Shown here: positions 9,394 through 18,844 of the stretch, one piece after another
How positions within the stretch are numbered: position 1 is the first letter of the stretch
Layout: the number at the start of each line of letters is the position of its first letter
DNA from: Pelotomaculum terephthalicicum JT
GTDB lineage: Bacteria > Bacillota > Desulfotomaculia > Desulfotomaculales > Pelotomaculaceae
Length of the DNA: 64,000 bases
NCBI RefSeq assembly: GCF_022410535.1
Contig: NZ_JAKNBL010000001.1
Coordinates: 186,001-250,000 of the forward strand
Reading direction: 5' to 3'
Position numbers and translations under genes: made by a program
The notes under the pieces: generated by a model
The model's input: the letters and a program-made list of their open reading frames with translations, nothing else
Databases searched by the model: none
What the model was told of the DNA's origin: nothing

Positions 9394-9515
9394 GTATTCA
9401 GGAGTCGGGAGCATTCTCCCATTCCCGGCTCTGACTCCTGCCCTCTGTTCCCTGTCTCCTGTCTTTTGGCTCCTGTCTCCCAGTTCCCTGACTCCTGACT
9501 CCTGAATTCTGACTC
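9394..9515. repeat. Cluster of short CTGACTCCTG-like repeats
   Basis: Between purC and purF the plus strand carries degenerate units such as CTGACTCCTG, CTGTCTCCTG and TGGCTCCTG repeated about eight times, three of them nearly in tandem at 9488-9515. A shorter trace of related sequence (AGAGTCAGAATTCAGAA) lies at about 6180-6196, between purH and purN. No coding function is apparent. Confidence 0.5.
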
Positions 9516-9520
9516 CTGCT

Positions 9521-10819
9521 CTACATTCCGTTCAGCTTGTCATACTCGCCCAACACACCGTTCGCGTCGTAGTAGCCGATTTCTTTCAAGCCTATCTCAT
9601 TATACTTTTCAATAGTGCGGTCAAGCGTGGCCTGGCCATAAATATAGGCGATCAAAGTGTTGAATTTATCTTCTTGAATATCGATAAATTTCCGGTCGAC
9701 TTGCGGCGTTCCCGGATAATAGCCTTCCGCCTGCCCGGCCCGCAAATGCTCGAGGAAAGACCTGCCGGACTTCAAGGCCGCCGCTTTCGCCGATTTCGTG
9801 GCCTCGAACCAGCCGGAATGCATAATCTTATAATAATCCCTCATAGACTGTTTATTAAAGTTGACAAAGTAATACTTATTATTATAATTCGCTTTAGTGG
9901 TCACCCTGATCGAGTCGGTGTCAATGGTGTCGACGAAAACCAGCTTGCCGCCGTCCCGCGCGATTTCCCACTTGAGATCCCATAAGAACAAGCCGAGTTT
10001 GTTAAAGAATTCCGCCACCAAAATCCCGCCCAGAATACACATTTTAATGATATCCAACAGGCTTTTGCCGTTGCTTCCGCTGATATGCAGGGCTTCCTGC
10101 AATTTCAAACTCCTGTCCTCGGGCTCATACTTGGTGGTAAAGTCCACCACCGGTTTTGCGAACAGCGTCCAGGGCACCAGCTCTTCCTGCAGCCCAAGCT
10201 CTTTAAGATAATTTTTTCTCTCTTCACCGTTCATATTCACGTAATTTCTATAAATGGAAGATCCCGAGGTAACGCCGATACGCACGATATTTTCCAGAGG
10301 GACGACATACTTGTCCGCGCCGTAATACCCGCTGTAGTCCCATAAATGATTATCGTTGTACGAAACGCGCCCTGGCTTGATAATTTTATACTTCTTGACT
10401 AAAACATACTGGCTCGGATGCGGGGGAAATGATTTAGCGTACACTGCACCGGTATTCTGGTCAATCATGCCCAGGTGGTGCGTGTCCGCCCCGTTCAGCC
10501 GGAAATCCTCCAGCGGGCCTTCACATAAAAATGCCAGGAATTCCTTGTCCTGCGCATACTTCCGGCAGATATGCCCGTATATGTTTTCCCATTCCTCAGG
10601 CGTTTCCAGCAGGGAATATATTTTGTGCCTTAACGCCGTCCGGCAGATGTCGCTGTGCGGAATGGAAAAAATAGTGCCGACATCAAACACCGAACCGCCC
10701 GGCATGGTCTTGCAAACCATCCACTCCGGATGCTCTTCCAAAAAATACAGCTCCTGCACCGAACCGTTGTAGTCCGGCTGGCGCAGTTTGGATAAATCAA
10801 TCACAGTCCTTTCACTCAT
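9521..10819 (-). CDS. purC: Divergent long-form SAICAR synthetase-like protein
   Basis: About 432 residues, nearly twice the usual 240 of PurC. It sits exactly where purC belongs, between purB and purF. Resemblance is in the central block: GLFLWDLKWEIARDG, KLVFVDTIDTDSIRVT and KQSMRDYY match the PurC pattern of substrate and Mg-ATP residues (GxxxxDxKxE, then xxDxxxxDSxR). PQVDRKFIDIQEDKFN lies near the C-terminus. SAICAR synthetase joins aspartate to CAIR (step 8). No second purC is in the window. ATG 10819 is chosen over 10828 because GGGGTGA lies at proper spacing. The role rests on context plus these motifs; a change of substrate is possible but less likely. Confidence 0.75.
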   Translation of the reverse strand: MSERTVIDLSKLRQPDYNGSVQELYFLEEHPEWMVCKTMPGGSVFDVGTIFSIPHSDICRTALRHKIYSLLETPEEWENIYGHICRKYAQDKEFLAFLCEGPLEDFRLNGADTHHLGMIDQNTGAVYAKSFPPHPSQYVLVKKYKIIKPGRVSYNDNHLWDYSGYYGADKYVVPLENIVRIGVTSGSSIYRNYVNMNGEERKNYLKELGLQEELVPWTLFAKPVVDFTTKYEPEDRSLKLQEALHISGSNGKSLLDIIKMCILGGILVAEFFNKLGLFLWDLKWEIARDGGKLVFVDTIDTDSIRVTTKANYNNKYYFVNFNKQSMRDYYKIMHSGWFEATKSAKAAALKSGRSFLEHLRAGQAEGYYPGTPQVDRKFIDIQEDKFNTLIAYIYGQATLDRTIEKYNEIGLKEIGYYDANGVLGEYDKLNGM

Positions 10820-10847
10820 CGGAATCATTCACCCCAAGTATATATTC

Positions 10848-12143
10848 TCACAAACCAAACCGCCGATAGACATCATCCACATGCTTCAAGTGGTAGTTAT
10901 AGTCGAACAGTTCGTCTATCTCCTTTTCAGTGAGCAGGGCGGTTACTTCGCCGTCTTTCAGCAGCAAATCGCGGAAACTCGCCCCGGTGCGCCAGGACTG
11001 CATGGCGTTGCGCTGCACCAGCTCGTAGGCGCGCTCCCGGCTGACGCCCTTTTCTTCCACCAGGGCCAGCAGGACACGCTGGGAAAAGATCAGCCCGTGC
11101 GTGCGCTCGACATTGCGCAGCATGTTTTCCGGATAGACCAGCAGGTTGGTGATGATGCCGGTGAGCTTCACCAGCATGTAGTCCAGCGTGATGGTGCTGT
11201 CGGGAACAATCACCCGCTCCACCGAAGAGTGGGAGATATCCCGCTCGTTCCAGAGCGGCACGTTTTCCATGGCCGCCAGCGCGTTGCCGCGCAGGAGGCG
11301 GGCCAGCCCGGAGACGCGCTCCCCGGTGATCGGGTTGCGCTTGTGCGGCATGGCCGAGGAGCCCTTTTGGCCCTTTTTGAAAAATTCCTCCACTTCCAGG
11401 ATGTCGGTGCGCTGGAGGCTGCGCAGTTCGGTGGCGAACTTGTCCAGGGAGCTGCCGATCACCGCGATGGTGGTCAGGTACTCCGCGTGGCGGTCCCGCT
11501 GCAGCACCTGGGTGGACACCATGGCCGGCCGCAGGCCCAGGCGGGCGCAGACATGCTCCTCCACCCGCGGGCTGATGTTGGCGTACGTCCCGACCGCGCC
11601 GGAGATCTTGCCCACGCTGATATTCTCCACCGCCCGCTCCATCCGCTGGATGTTGCGGTCAGTTTCGGCCACCCAGAGCAGCATCTTCAGGCCGAAAGTA
11701 ATCGGCTCGGCGTGGATGCCGTGCGTGCGCCCGATCATGATCGTGTTCCGGTGCTCCCTGGCTTTTTCCAGCAGCGCTTCCCGCAGTTGCTTCAGCCTGC
11801 CCACGATATGCAGGCCCGCTTCTTTCATCAGAACGGCCATGGACGTGTCCAGCACGTCCGAGGAAGTCAGCCCCAGGTGGATGTACTTGGACGCCTCGCC
11901 GACATACTCGCCCACGTTGGTGGTAAAAGCAATCATGTCGTGATCCACCACGGCTTCGATCTCCGCGATGCGCTGCACGTTGAAATCAGCCTTATCCTTG
12001 ATTTCCGCCAGCGCTTCCGCGGGAATCTGCCCCAGTTCAGCCATAGCCTCACAGGCATAAATCTCCACGTCGAGCCACTTGCGGAACTTATTTTCTTCCG
12101 ACCATATCCGCGCCATTTCCGGCAGCGTGTAACGTTCAATCAT
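10848..12143 (-). CDS. purB: Adenylosuccinate lyase
   Basis: 431 residues from ATG 12143 (MIERYTLPEMARIW). It acts twice in purine synthesis, splitting fumarate from SAICAR and from adenylosuccinate. The fumarase/aspartase superfamily signature is KKGQKGSSAMPHKRNPITGE (about residues 253-272). HLGLTSSDVLDT and IGRTHGIHAEPITFG carry the catalytic His. GGGGG eight bases before 12143 favours this start over 12158. It lies between purE and purC. Length and motifs are normal. Confidence 0.96.
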   Translation of the reverse strand: MIERYTLPEMARIWSEENKFRKWLDVEIYACEAMAELGQIPAEALAEIKDKADFNVQRIAEIEAVVDHDMIAFTTNVGEYVGEASKYIHLGLTSSDVLDTSMAVLMKEAGLHIVGRLKQLREALLEKAREHRNTIMIGRTHGIHAEPITFGLKMLLWVAETDRNIQRMERAVENISVGKISGAVGTYANISPRVEEHVCARLGLRPAMVSTQVLQRDRHAEYLTTIAVIGSSLDKFATELRSLQRTDILEVEEFFKKGQKGSSAMPHKRNPITGERVSGLARLLRGNALAAMENVPLWNERDISHSSVERVIVPDSTITLDYMLVKLTGIITNLLVYPENMLRNVERTHGLIFSQRVLLALVEEKGVSRERAYELVQRNAMQSWRTGASFRDLLLKDGEVTALLTEKEIDELFDYNYHLKHVDDVYRRFGL

Positions 12144-12175
12144 TCTAACAGCCCCCATAATTTATTAGGAGTAAC

Positions 12176-12697
12176 CTACCCTAACCTCTTCAGGTATTCC
12201 TCTATTCCCAGCTCAGCTAAAAGCGCGTCTTTCTCCTTGACCTGGCGGGCGAGTTTTTCTTTGTAAGCAGCCACGCGCAGGCGAACATCAGGGTTGGTGG
12301 CGCCGATAATCTGCGCCGCCAGGATCCCGGCGTTTTTCGCGCCGTTGATGCCCACAGTCGCCACCGGCACCCCGGAAGGCATCTGGACGATGGCGTAAAG
12401 AGCGTCAACCCCGTTCAACGCGCCCGATTTAACCGGCACACCGATCACCGGCAAAGGAGTGTGCGCGGCAATAACTCCCGGCAGGTGGGCGGCCCCGCCC
12501 GCGCCGGCGATAATCACCGCCAGCCCCCGCTCCGCGGCCGTCCGGGCGTAATCCGCCGTTTTGTCCGGCACCCGGTGGGCGGAAGATATCACAACCTCGC
12601 TGGCAACACCCAGTTCGTCCAGAACAGCGGCTGCATCCTTCATAACAGGCAGGTCGGAGTCACTGCCCATAACAATTCCGACTAATGTTTCCGGCAT
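12176..12697 (-). CDS. purE: N5-carboxyaminoimidazole ribonucleotide mutase
   Basis: 173 residues, class I PurE. It rearranges N5-CAIR to CAIR. Motifs are VGIVMGSDSDLPVMKDA, ISSAHRVPDKTADYA with the catalytic His, IIAGAGGAAHLPGVIA and PSGVPVATVGINGAKNAG. It is the first gene of the purine operon. PurK, which makes N5-CAIR in most bacteria with class I PurE, is not next to it; it may be elsewhere. GGGGT precedes ATG 12697. The promoter-hairpin module at 12750-12843 lies directly upstream. Confidence 0.96.
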   Translation of the reverse strand: MPETLVGIVMGSDSDLPVMKDAAAVLDELGVASEVVISSAHRVPDKTADYARTAAERGLAVIIAGAGGAAHLPGVIAAHTPLPVIGVPVKSGALNGVDALYAIVQMPSGVPVATVGINGAKNAGILAAQIIGATNPDVRLRVAAYKEKLARQVKEKDALLAELGIEEYLKRLG

Positions 12698-12749
12698 ACG
12701 CGTTACCCCTTAATATTCTTAAGACTATTCTTGTGAAAATAAAAACGCG

Positions 12750-12843
12750 GTCGAAAAAAGTAATAACGCCCGTTCGCAAATGACGGGCTTAAAACTAACC
12801 TGAACTTAAACTTATATTAACAAATCACTACGAAAAATGTCAA
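12750..12843 (-). promoter_or_regulatory. Promoter and leader hairpin upstream of purE (module A)
   Basis: Minus strand: TTGACA (12838-12843), an 18-base spacer, then TAATAT (12814-12819), an extended -10 preceded by TGT. About 25 bases on is a hairpin GCCCGT/ACGGGC (12768-12773 with 12783-12788) followed by GTTATTACTTTTTTC. This reads as a promoter followed by an attenuator-like terminator before purE. Its layout and much of its sequence recur at 50311-50385. No purine riboswitch core is recognisable. Confidence 0.55.
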
Positions 12844-12847
12844 TATG

Positions 12848-13201
12848 TTACCGCTCACCTGACCACACGCTTTTCACATTATCCCTCATCATAACCAATT
12901 GCCCCGGCCACTCATCAACAGCAAATTGATTAATAGATATCATTACGCGCTCATGAATTTTTTGTTTGTTAGGCTGTCGTAGACACACTATTAAAATACC
13001 ATAATGTTGTTCATACCGATAACCTGCAAATCCTCTGTCTGTGGTGATAAATAAACACTTACGACGCTGGACGACTCTCCATAGTTTCTCATCAGACATG
13101 CCTTCTTTTGATGTTCCCCGGTTATCAAAAACGTTATGTCCAATTCTCCGTAATGCTTGAACAGTCACTAAGGGAATATTTTCATCCACATAGATATTCA
13201 T
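12848..13201 (-). CDS. DUF5615 PIN-like protein, probable toxin
   Basis: 117 residues. MNIYVDENIPLVTVQALRR at the start, then LFITTDRGFAGYR, is the pattern of DUF5615/Mut7-C-like PIN-fold proteins, with acidic residues D6, E7 and D55 as possible metal ligands. Such proteins are usually encoded after a DUF433 protein and are thought to be toxins of type II systems. Its ATG overlaps the stop of the DUF433 gene by 4 bases (ATGA), implying coupled translation. RNase activity is inferred from the fold. Confidence 0.75.
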   Translation of the reverse strand: MNIYVDENIPLVTVQALRRIGHNVFDNRGTSKEGMSDEKLWRVVQRRKCLFITTDRGFAGYRYEQHYGILIVCLRQPNKQKIHERVMISINQFAVDEWPGQLVMMRDNVKSVWSGER

Positions 13202-13431
13202 ATTCTGTTCGTAGCCTCAATGGGTGAAAAGCTTTCTTCGGCAAGCAAGGCAGCGTAATAAAGACAGGCAAGAATATCTTCTCTTTCAAGAGATGGATAT
13301 TCACCTAATAGTACTTCAATGGTATCCCCATTGGCCAACATCTTAATAATCTGATGTACGGGGATACGGGTACCTTTGACACAGGCCTGACCATGACAAA
13401 TAGCCGGGTCTATTAATATACGGTCGATCAT
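13198..13431 (-). CDS. DUF433 protein, probable antitoxin
   Basis: 77 residues. DRILIDPAICHGQACVKGTRIPVHQIIKML and AILGEYPSLEREDI-like sequence (here VLLGEYPSLEREDI) define DUF433, a winged-helix/VapB-like family. It pairs with DUF5615 proteins as a presumed antitoxin and autoregulator. I prefer ATG 13431 to the TTG at 13434; GGGGGTG lies upstream. The pair separates the purine operon from the glycan island. Confidence 0.75.
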   Translation of the reverse strand: MIDRILIDPAICHGQACVKGTRIPVHQIIKMLANGDTIEVLLGEYPSLEREDILACLYYAALLAEESFSPIEATNRI

Positions 13432-13587
13432 CAAAACACCCCCGCTCTAAAAACGATTTGCAATTTATCATGCCAGAATTGTCGTCATATAAACATTAGC
13501 TTAATAATAATTATAGCAGAATGCATTCAAAGTGTATATTTCCTTTTCATCAGAGCAAATTTAATCATACTTCAGCCATGAGAGACA

Positions 13588-15012
13588 TCAAGAAGCCCTG
13601 TCTTTCATCAGTATTACTTTTACAGTCTGCAGCAAAATAGCCAGATCCCTGGCCAGTGAGTACGATTTGGTGTAAAGCAAGTCATATTTTAATTTATTCT
13701 CCGGGCTTGTGCTGTACCGCCCGGCAATCTGAGCCAGGCCGGTGATACCCGACTTTACATTCATCCGGTAGACATATTCCGGCGTCTGTTTCACCAACTC
13801 GTTGACGAAAAAAGGTCTTTCCGGCCGCGGTCCCACGATGCTCATATCACCCTTCAGAACATTCAACAGCTGCGGGATCTCGTCGATCCGGGCCGCCCGC
13901 AGCAAGCGGCCCACCCTGGTAACCCGCGGATCATTCTCCAACGCCAGCACCGGCCCGCTCTCCCGTTCAGCATTTACCACCATGGTGCGAAACTTGAAAA
14001 GGTAAAAAGGTTTTTCCTGCATGGTAAGACGCTTCTGCCGGTACAAAACAGGCCCCGGAGAGTCCAATTTAACAGCGATACCCACCAGGATGCATAGGGG
14101 TGCGGCAGCCACCAGCGCAATAAAGGAAAGACTGATGTCAATCAACCTTTTCAAAATCATGGATCCTTCCGGTATCTTCAAACAGCCCACGGCAAATATG
14201 GGCACGTCGTCAACCTGGTCCAGCCTAGCCTGGGTTAACATAATCTCGTATAAATCAGGTACCAGGAACACCTTTATGTCTTTCGCCACGCAGGCGTCAA
14301 TAACCCTGGCTTTATGTTCCTGGGAGAGATTCGAACAGATAAAAACCTGATCGGGTTCCACGGCGTCAAGGCATTGGCAAAATTCCGGCAGCCCCCCCAG
14401 CATCGGCCAGCGGTTCACAGCAAAGGAAAAACATTCGCCGCCTTCCTCTCTCAACTCATGGCCATCTGATACCGGATAGTCAGAATCAGGCTGAGCCCCA
14501 AGAACAAGACCGGACACCTTGATCACCCCGCCCGCCGCTGATTCCAATTTTTCAGCCAAGGCGACTGCTTCCAAAGGTTGTCCTACCACGACAACCCTTC
14601 TGGTGCCCTGCAAACCCCTTTCCAGATGCCAGGCCGCTCTTCTCCAGAGGCTGAGTAGTGCCAATTGAATAAACGGCGCGGCCAACAGGACCGAACGCGG
14701 GAAGGTGAAACCACGAAAAAGGAAGGATAAAGCCATACCGGCCAAGGCTTGAAAGAACACAACACAAATCAATGAAGCAAAAACCTCAGCCCAGCGCCAC
14801 CGGTAACTGCCATATAGCTTGTAGAAATAAAAAAGGACAAGCGCGGTTGCAGTAAGCCAAGGCCAGGTGGTAAGATAGGAAGTCAGGTTGTATTCCGGAA
14901 TATGCCCACGGAATTTAATTAAGAATGCCAGCAGGTAACCCAGATTAATCAGGACAAGATCAACCAGCGCAAGTCCTGTAAGAAAAAGTATTTTATCCTT
15001 TTGCATTTCCAT
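13588..15012 (-). CDS. Polyprenyl-phosphate sugar-1-phosphate transferase (WbaP/WsaP type)
   Basis: 474 residues. An N-terminal block of about five membrane helices is followed by a nucleotide-binding-like middle ([19 protein letters not shown]) and the C-terminal bacterial sugar transferase domain: [59 protein letters not shown] and [13 protein letters not shown]. These enzymes start glycan assembly by moving hexose-1-phosphate to undecaprenyl phosphate. It is therefore the likely initiating enzyme of the glycan island and acts at the inner face of the membrane. The sugar cannot be predicted. Two close ATGs (15012, 15006) both follow AAAGGAAA. GC content is higher than in the island core. 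Confidence 0.92.
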   Translation of the reverse strand: MEMQKDKILFLTGLALVDLVLINLGYLLAFLIKFRGHIPEYNLTSYLTTWPWLTATALVLFYFYKLYGSYRWRWAEVFASLICVVFFQALAGMALSFLFRGFTFPRSVLLAAPFIQLALLSLWRRAAWHLERGLQGTRRVVVVGQPLEAVALAEKLESAAGGVIKVSGLVLGAQPDSDYPVSDGHELREEGGECFSFAVNRWPMLGGLPEFCQCLDAVEPDQVFICSNLSQEHKARVIDACVAKDIKVFLVPDLYEIMLTQARLDQVDDVPIFAVGCLKIPEGSMILKRLIDISLSFIALVAAAPLCILVGIAVKLDSPGPVLYRQKRLTMQEKPFYLFKFRTMVVNAERESGPVLALENDPRVTRVGRLLRAARIDEIPQLLNVLKGDMSIVGPRPERPFFVNELVKQTPEYVYRMNVKSGITGLAQIAGRYSTSPENKLKYDLLYTKSYSLARDLAILLQTVKVILMKDRAS

Positions 15013-15064
15013 TTTCCTTTTAACTACCGATAAATTATTCTCATTATAGCATTTCTACCCGAAC

Positions 15065-16207
15065 TCATGATAGATATAGTTCTATGTACTTTTTTCTCAT
15101 CTCATTTATACTGAACAAATTAGCGGCTCTTTGCCGTCCCTTTTCTCCCATCGAGAGACGCTTGTCTCTACTGGAAACCAACTGGCGGAGAGCCTTTTCC
15201 GCCGCTTTTATGTCAAGCTCATTGATCAAATAACCCGTTTCTCCGTCTACTACCAACTCGCCCACACCGCCCACCGCGTTGGCCACAACCGGACATCCCG
15301 CCCGCATCGCCTCGATTATGGTCAAAGGTAGGCCTTCCCATCTGGAAAACAGGACGAAAATATCGAAATCCCATATTAATTCCGCCGCTTCTTCTCTTGT
15401 GCCCAATAAAAACACACGCCCTTTCAGACCCTTGCCATCAATGAAAGCCCCACACTCAGACCTCAACGGACCGTCGCCGATAATAATAAAATAGATTTGT
15501 CCCTCACTCGAACTTTTGTCAGGACAAGAGATCATTTGCCTGGCCAATTCCAGTAAAAACAGCGGGGCTTTCTGAGGCGCAAGGCGGGCTACCGTCCCAA
15601 TAACAATGTTCTTTTCATCAATATTAAGTTCAGAACGTAAAACCCCTTCCCGTTTTTGGGGTTCAGGCAGACCGTTATAAATGACCGTAAACTTATCGGC
15701 AGCCGCGAGCCTTAAACTCCAGCCCTTGGCCAAGTCGCTTTCAGATACACAGACAACCTTGGTGCTGACCGCTCCGGCCAGCCGCTCCGCCCATTTGTAG
15801 CAGCAACGGACGGACCGGCTCTGGTACTCGTTTATCCCCCACCCGTGCGCGGTGAAATAAATCTTCGGCACGCCGGCTAACCAGGCGGCCAATCTGCCTA
15901 AGATGCCGGCCTTGGAACTGTGGCAGTGGACAATATCAAATCTTTCCCGCCGGATTAGCTGGTAAAGCCGGTAAAGGGCCATGAAATCAAAAATAGGTGA
16001 AATATTGCGTTTAAGTTCCGGTATTTCAACAACTCTTACGTTTTGCGGCAGTTGCCGCATCCATCTAACCAATTCTCCACCCGGCGCGCAGGCCAAGGTT
16101 ACATCAAACAAGTCGCGCTCCAGCCCTGCCGCGATATGGTAAACTACTTTCTGCGCACCACCCAACTCGGAAAGAGTAACAATTAGTAACACTTTGACCG
16201 GGTTCAT
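15065..16207 (-). CDS. Glycosyltransferase family 4
   Basis: 380 residues, GT-B fold. GGAQKVVYHIAAGLE in the N-terminal domain and FSRWEGLPLTIIEAMRAG in the C-terminal one (the E-x7-E region) place it in GT4. It should be a cytoplasmic, retaining enzyme that extends the lipid-linked glycan from a nucleotide sugar. ATG 16207 follows AGGTGAT; the GTG at 16216 is inside that site. It lies 52 bases upstream of the initiating transferase gene in transcript order. Donor and acceptor are unknown. Confidence 0.9.
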   Translation of the reverse strand: MNPVKVLLIVTLSELGGAQKVVYHIAAGLERDLFDVTLACAPGGELVRWMRQLPQNVRVVEIPELKRNISPIFDFMALYRLYQLIRRERFDIVHCHSSKAGILGRLAAWLAGVPKIYFTAHGWGINEYQSRSVRCCYKWAERLAGAVSTKVVCVSESDLAKGWSLRLAAADKFTVIYNGLPEPQKREGVLRSELNIDEKNIVIGTVARLAPQKAPLFLLELARQMISCPDKSSSEGQIYFIIIGDGPLRSECGAFIDGKGLKGRVFLLGTREEAAELIWDFDIFVLFSRWEGLPLTIIEAMRAGCPVVANAVGGVGELVVDGETGYLINELDIKAAEKALRQLVSSRDKRLSMGEKGRQRAANLFSINEMRKKYIELYLS

Positions 16208-16241
16208 AAATATCACCTAACTCTTCGAGGCAAATATCATT

Positions 16242-17393
16242 TTACGCTATTTCACGAAACACCTTCAGTAATTCCCTGGCCGCATTTTCCCAAAGAAAAT
16301 GCCTGGACCTCTTTAACCCAGCCTTAGCTAATTCAGATGAAAGCTTTTTATTGGATATTAAGCGGTGTATTCCTGTTGCAATCTCTTCAGGTTCATGCGG
16401 ATTCACAAGAATACCTGCCTTACCTACCACTTCAGGAAGAGCAGATATATTTGATGTAACCACAGGTATGCCGCAAGCCATGGCTTCCAATACAGGCAAC
16501 CCGAAACCCTCATAAAGTGAAGGAAAAACAAAAACATCCGCGAGATTATAAACCGCCGGCAAATCTTCGTCTTCAACAAAACCAGGGAAAAAAACTTGCT
16601 TTTCCAGACCAAATGATTGTACAAGCTCAAGATCCGCCCGATACCGCCAGCCTTTCTCCCCAACCATTACCAGGCGGTGTGGAATCTGGTATTCATTTTT
16701 AAGAATGGAAAAAGCCCTCAAAATACCAGCAATGTTCTTACGTGGAGAAAATAGGCCTACAAACAATAAAAATTTTTCAGGGAGGCAATATTTTTTTGCA
16801 ACTCGCATCAAAATATTAGTATTCTCTACAGGTTTAAATTGAGCACTTACACCGTTATATACAACCTTAATTTTTTCAGGGGAAACATCCATCAATTCGA
16901 TTAGATCGTTTCGGGTAGTCTGTGATATTGCCACTACATAAGAGGATTTTTGAATTGCATGTTGAAATAGCCTGCGCCAGTATACAACCCTTGAGTACTT
17001 GTAAGTTTCCGGTTCCTTTATTATGGCCAGATCATGGACTGTAACAACAAAAGGAATGTTTTTAGGAATTAATAATGGGATCTTCGTATCCGGTGACCAA
17101 TAGACCGACAAGTCATCCCTACTTAAATCTTGACCCAAATAAAAAAGTTCGTACAAATTTCTAAGAATAACCTGTTCCTTGCAAAAAGGTATTTCTTTAA
17201 TATCCACACCTCGCTGTCCCAACCATTCCGGACGTGCATTCCCACGGCTTAGATATAGATAATATTCATTAATGTTCAATGAAATTAAAGAAGAAATCAT
17301 GTTATAGATATACTGTCCTATACCTGAATTTCTAGCTGTAAGCTGCAAAGCATTAATACCTATACGCAATGTTCCACCTCGGACATTTATCAT
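16242..17393 (-). CDS. Glycosyltransferase family 4 (mannosyltransferase-like)
   Basis: 383 residues. GINALQLTARNSGIGQYIYN opens the acceptor domain, and [18 protein letters not shown] with PVVTSNISALPEVVG forms the donor-binding E-x7-E motif. Close in design to the next gene and probably a tandem relative. The ATG overlaps the upstream stop by 4 bases. A TTG further in (LRIGINALQL) also has a good GAGGTGG site, so the true start could be 11 codons shorter. Linkage and donor are unknown; GDP-mannose-type donors are common in this subfamily. Confidence 0.9.
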   Translation of the reverse strand: MINVRGGTLRIGINALQLTARNSGIGQYIYNMISSLISLNINEYYLYLSRGNARPEWLGQRGVDIKEIPFCKEQVILRNLYELFYLGQDLSRDDLSVYWSPDTKIPLLIPKNIPFVVTVHDLAIIKEPETYKYSRVVYWRRLFQHAIQKSSYVVAISQTTRNDLIELMDVSPEKIKVVYNGVSAQFKPVENTNILMRVAKKYCLPEKFLLFVGLFSPRKNIAGILRAFSILKNEYQIPHRLVMVGEKGWRYRADLELVQSFGLEKQVFFPGFVEDEDLPAVYNLADVFVFPSLYEGFGLPVLEAMACGIPVVTSNISALPEVVGKAGILVNPHEPEEIATGIHRLISNKKLSSELAKAGLKRSRHFLWENAARELLKVFREIA

Positions 17394-18523
17394 TTGTTCC
17401 TTCGATGATTATTTTCTTCAATCACTTCTTGATATAATTTAATTGTTTCTCGCGCTGTTTTATCCCAAGTAAATAAGCCAGCACGATTCAGTCCGGTACG
17501 ATTCAATCGTACCCTTAACCCATTATCTTTTAAAACCAAGGTAATCGCTCTTGCAACTTCCTCAGGGCGATAGGGATCTATTAAGAGACCAGCATCTCCT
17601 ACTACTTCCGGAATTGATGAAACATTAGATGAAATCACAGGCGTTCCGCAGGCCATCGCTTCCAAAGGAGGAAGACCAAAGCCCTCATACAATGAAGGGT
17701 ACACAAATACGCTTGCGTTGCGGTATAAAGCAGGTAAATCCGAATCCGAAACATATCCGGTCAATACAACTTTTTCTGTTAACCCTAGGGTATCTATTAC
17801 CTTATTAATATCTTCCTTAAGCCAACCCTGTCCACCAACTATAACCAATTTTGGAATTGAATCTTCACTCACCACGATCATTTTATATGCATTAAGGAGA
17901 CGAATTAAATTTTTTCTTGGCTCCAGTGTGCCTACTGTTAAAATATAACCTGGTAATAGATTATATCTAATAAGTATATTTTCATCATTTTTATTTTTTT
18001 GAGAAGAAAAATTTTTATCAACGCCAAGATAAATTACTTTTATTTTATCTGGAGAGATACCAAAATATTTTATTATATCTTTTTTAGTGTTTTCGGATAT
18101 GGCTATAATTCTGGATGCCTTGTTGGCCGAATTTTTCATTAAGATTTTTAGAGGTAACCAATTCTTCCAATGCATTGTTTTTGGAAAAATCTCTAAAACT
18201 AAATCATATATAGTTACCACCGATGGTACATCAGATAGAATGGGTGTTATAGACATAGTTCCATGGAACAAATCAATCCTATATTTTTTAATAATTGATG
18301 GTAGTATCAACTGAAACCATAAATTTGAATTGACTTTCCCTAATAAGTTTCTTGAATTGATAATTTCAACATATATTTCTTTGTCAAATACAACTTTTTT
18401 ATTAGAACAAAGTAAAACATTTATGTTTGATTTTTTAACTACATTTTCTAATAATGATTCTGCATATTTACCTATTCCAGCTTTATTCATTGAAAGAGGT
18501 CGTGCGTCATAAAATATATGCAT
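17390..18523 (-). CDS. Glycosyltransferase family 4 (mannosyltransferase-like)
   Basis: 377 residues. [20 protein letters not shown] and [17 protein letters not shown] with [18 protein letters not shown] are the WbaZ/MtfB-type pattern. It should add one sugar in the cytoplasm. From here the DNA turns markedly AT-rich, the start of the island core. The gene is followed by a 4-base overlap with the next GT4 gene and preceded by a 320-base gap. Confidence 0.9.
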   Translation of the reverse strand: MHIFYDARPLSMNKAGIGKYAESLLENVVKKSNINVLLCSNKKVVFDKEIYVEIINSRNLLGKVNSNLWFQLILPSIIKKYRIDLFHGTMSITPILSDVPSVVTIYDLVLEIFPKTMHWKNWLPLKILMKNSANKASRIIAISENTKKDIIKYFGISPDKIKVIYLGVDKNFSSQKNKNDENILIRYNLLPGYILTVGTLEPRKNLIRLLNAYKMIVVSEDSIPKLVIVGGQGWLKEDINKVIDTLGLTEKVVLTGYVSDSDLPALYRNASVFVYPSLYEGFGLPPLEAMACGTPVISSNVSSIPEVVGDAGLLIDPYRPEEVARAITLVLKDNGLRVRLNRTGLNRAGLFTWDKTARETIKLYQEVIEENNHRRNK

Positions 18524-18844
18524 AATTTCTAATCCTTATAAACTCTATATTCCTAAATACAGATCTTTTTTAAAAAATAGTAATTGTATTTGTTGATCAA
18601 TTATTGTATTTTTTATTTTACCTATACTCGAATAAATCAAACTCAATACCTTCTCTATTTTTACAAAGTAGACCAAGAGCTTTATAAAATGCTCCAGGAA
18701 TCATCCAGGTAAAATTAGGCGGGTATAAATTTTAATTTGACCCCTGAAAAACCCCTCGAATTGACAACGAATTTTGTTCAGATTTTAATTCATACTTACA
18801 TGGGCTAAAAATTTAGTTATTCCAATTAATTATAAAATATATCT
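18524..18844. other. AT-rich intergenic gap inside the glycan island
   Basis: No gene seen in about 320 bases. At 18725-18748 the plus strand reads TATAAATTTTAATTTGACCC followed by CTGA; its complement TCAGGGGTCAAATTAAAA resembles one half of a GGGGTC-type palindromic element, possibly a decayed copy. A promoter for the three downstream GT genes may lie here but I cannot define it. Confidence 0.35.

Noticed and set aside
10788-12266. 492-codon plus-strand open frame
   Set aside because: Antisense shadow of purB caused by GC-rich codon use.
12698-12850. Purine riboswitch before purE
   Set aside because: The conserved core of the class is not seen; only a promoter and a short hairpin.
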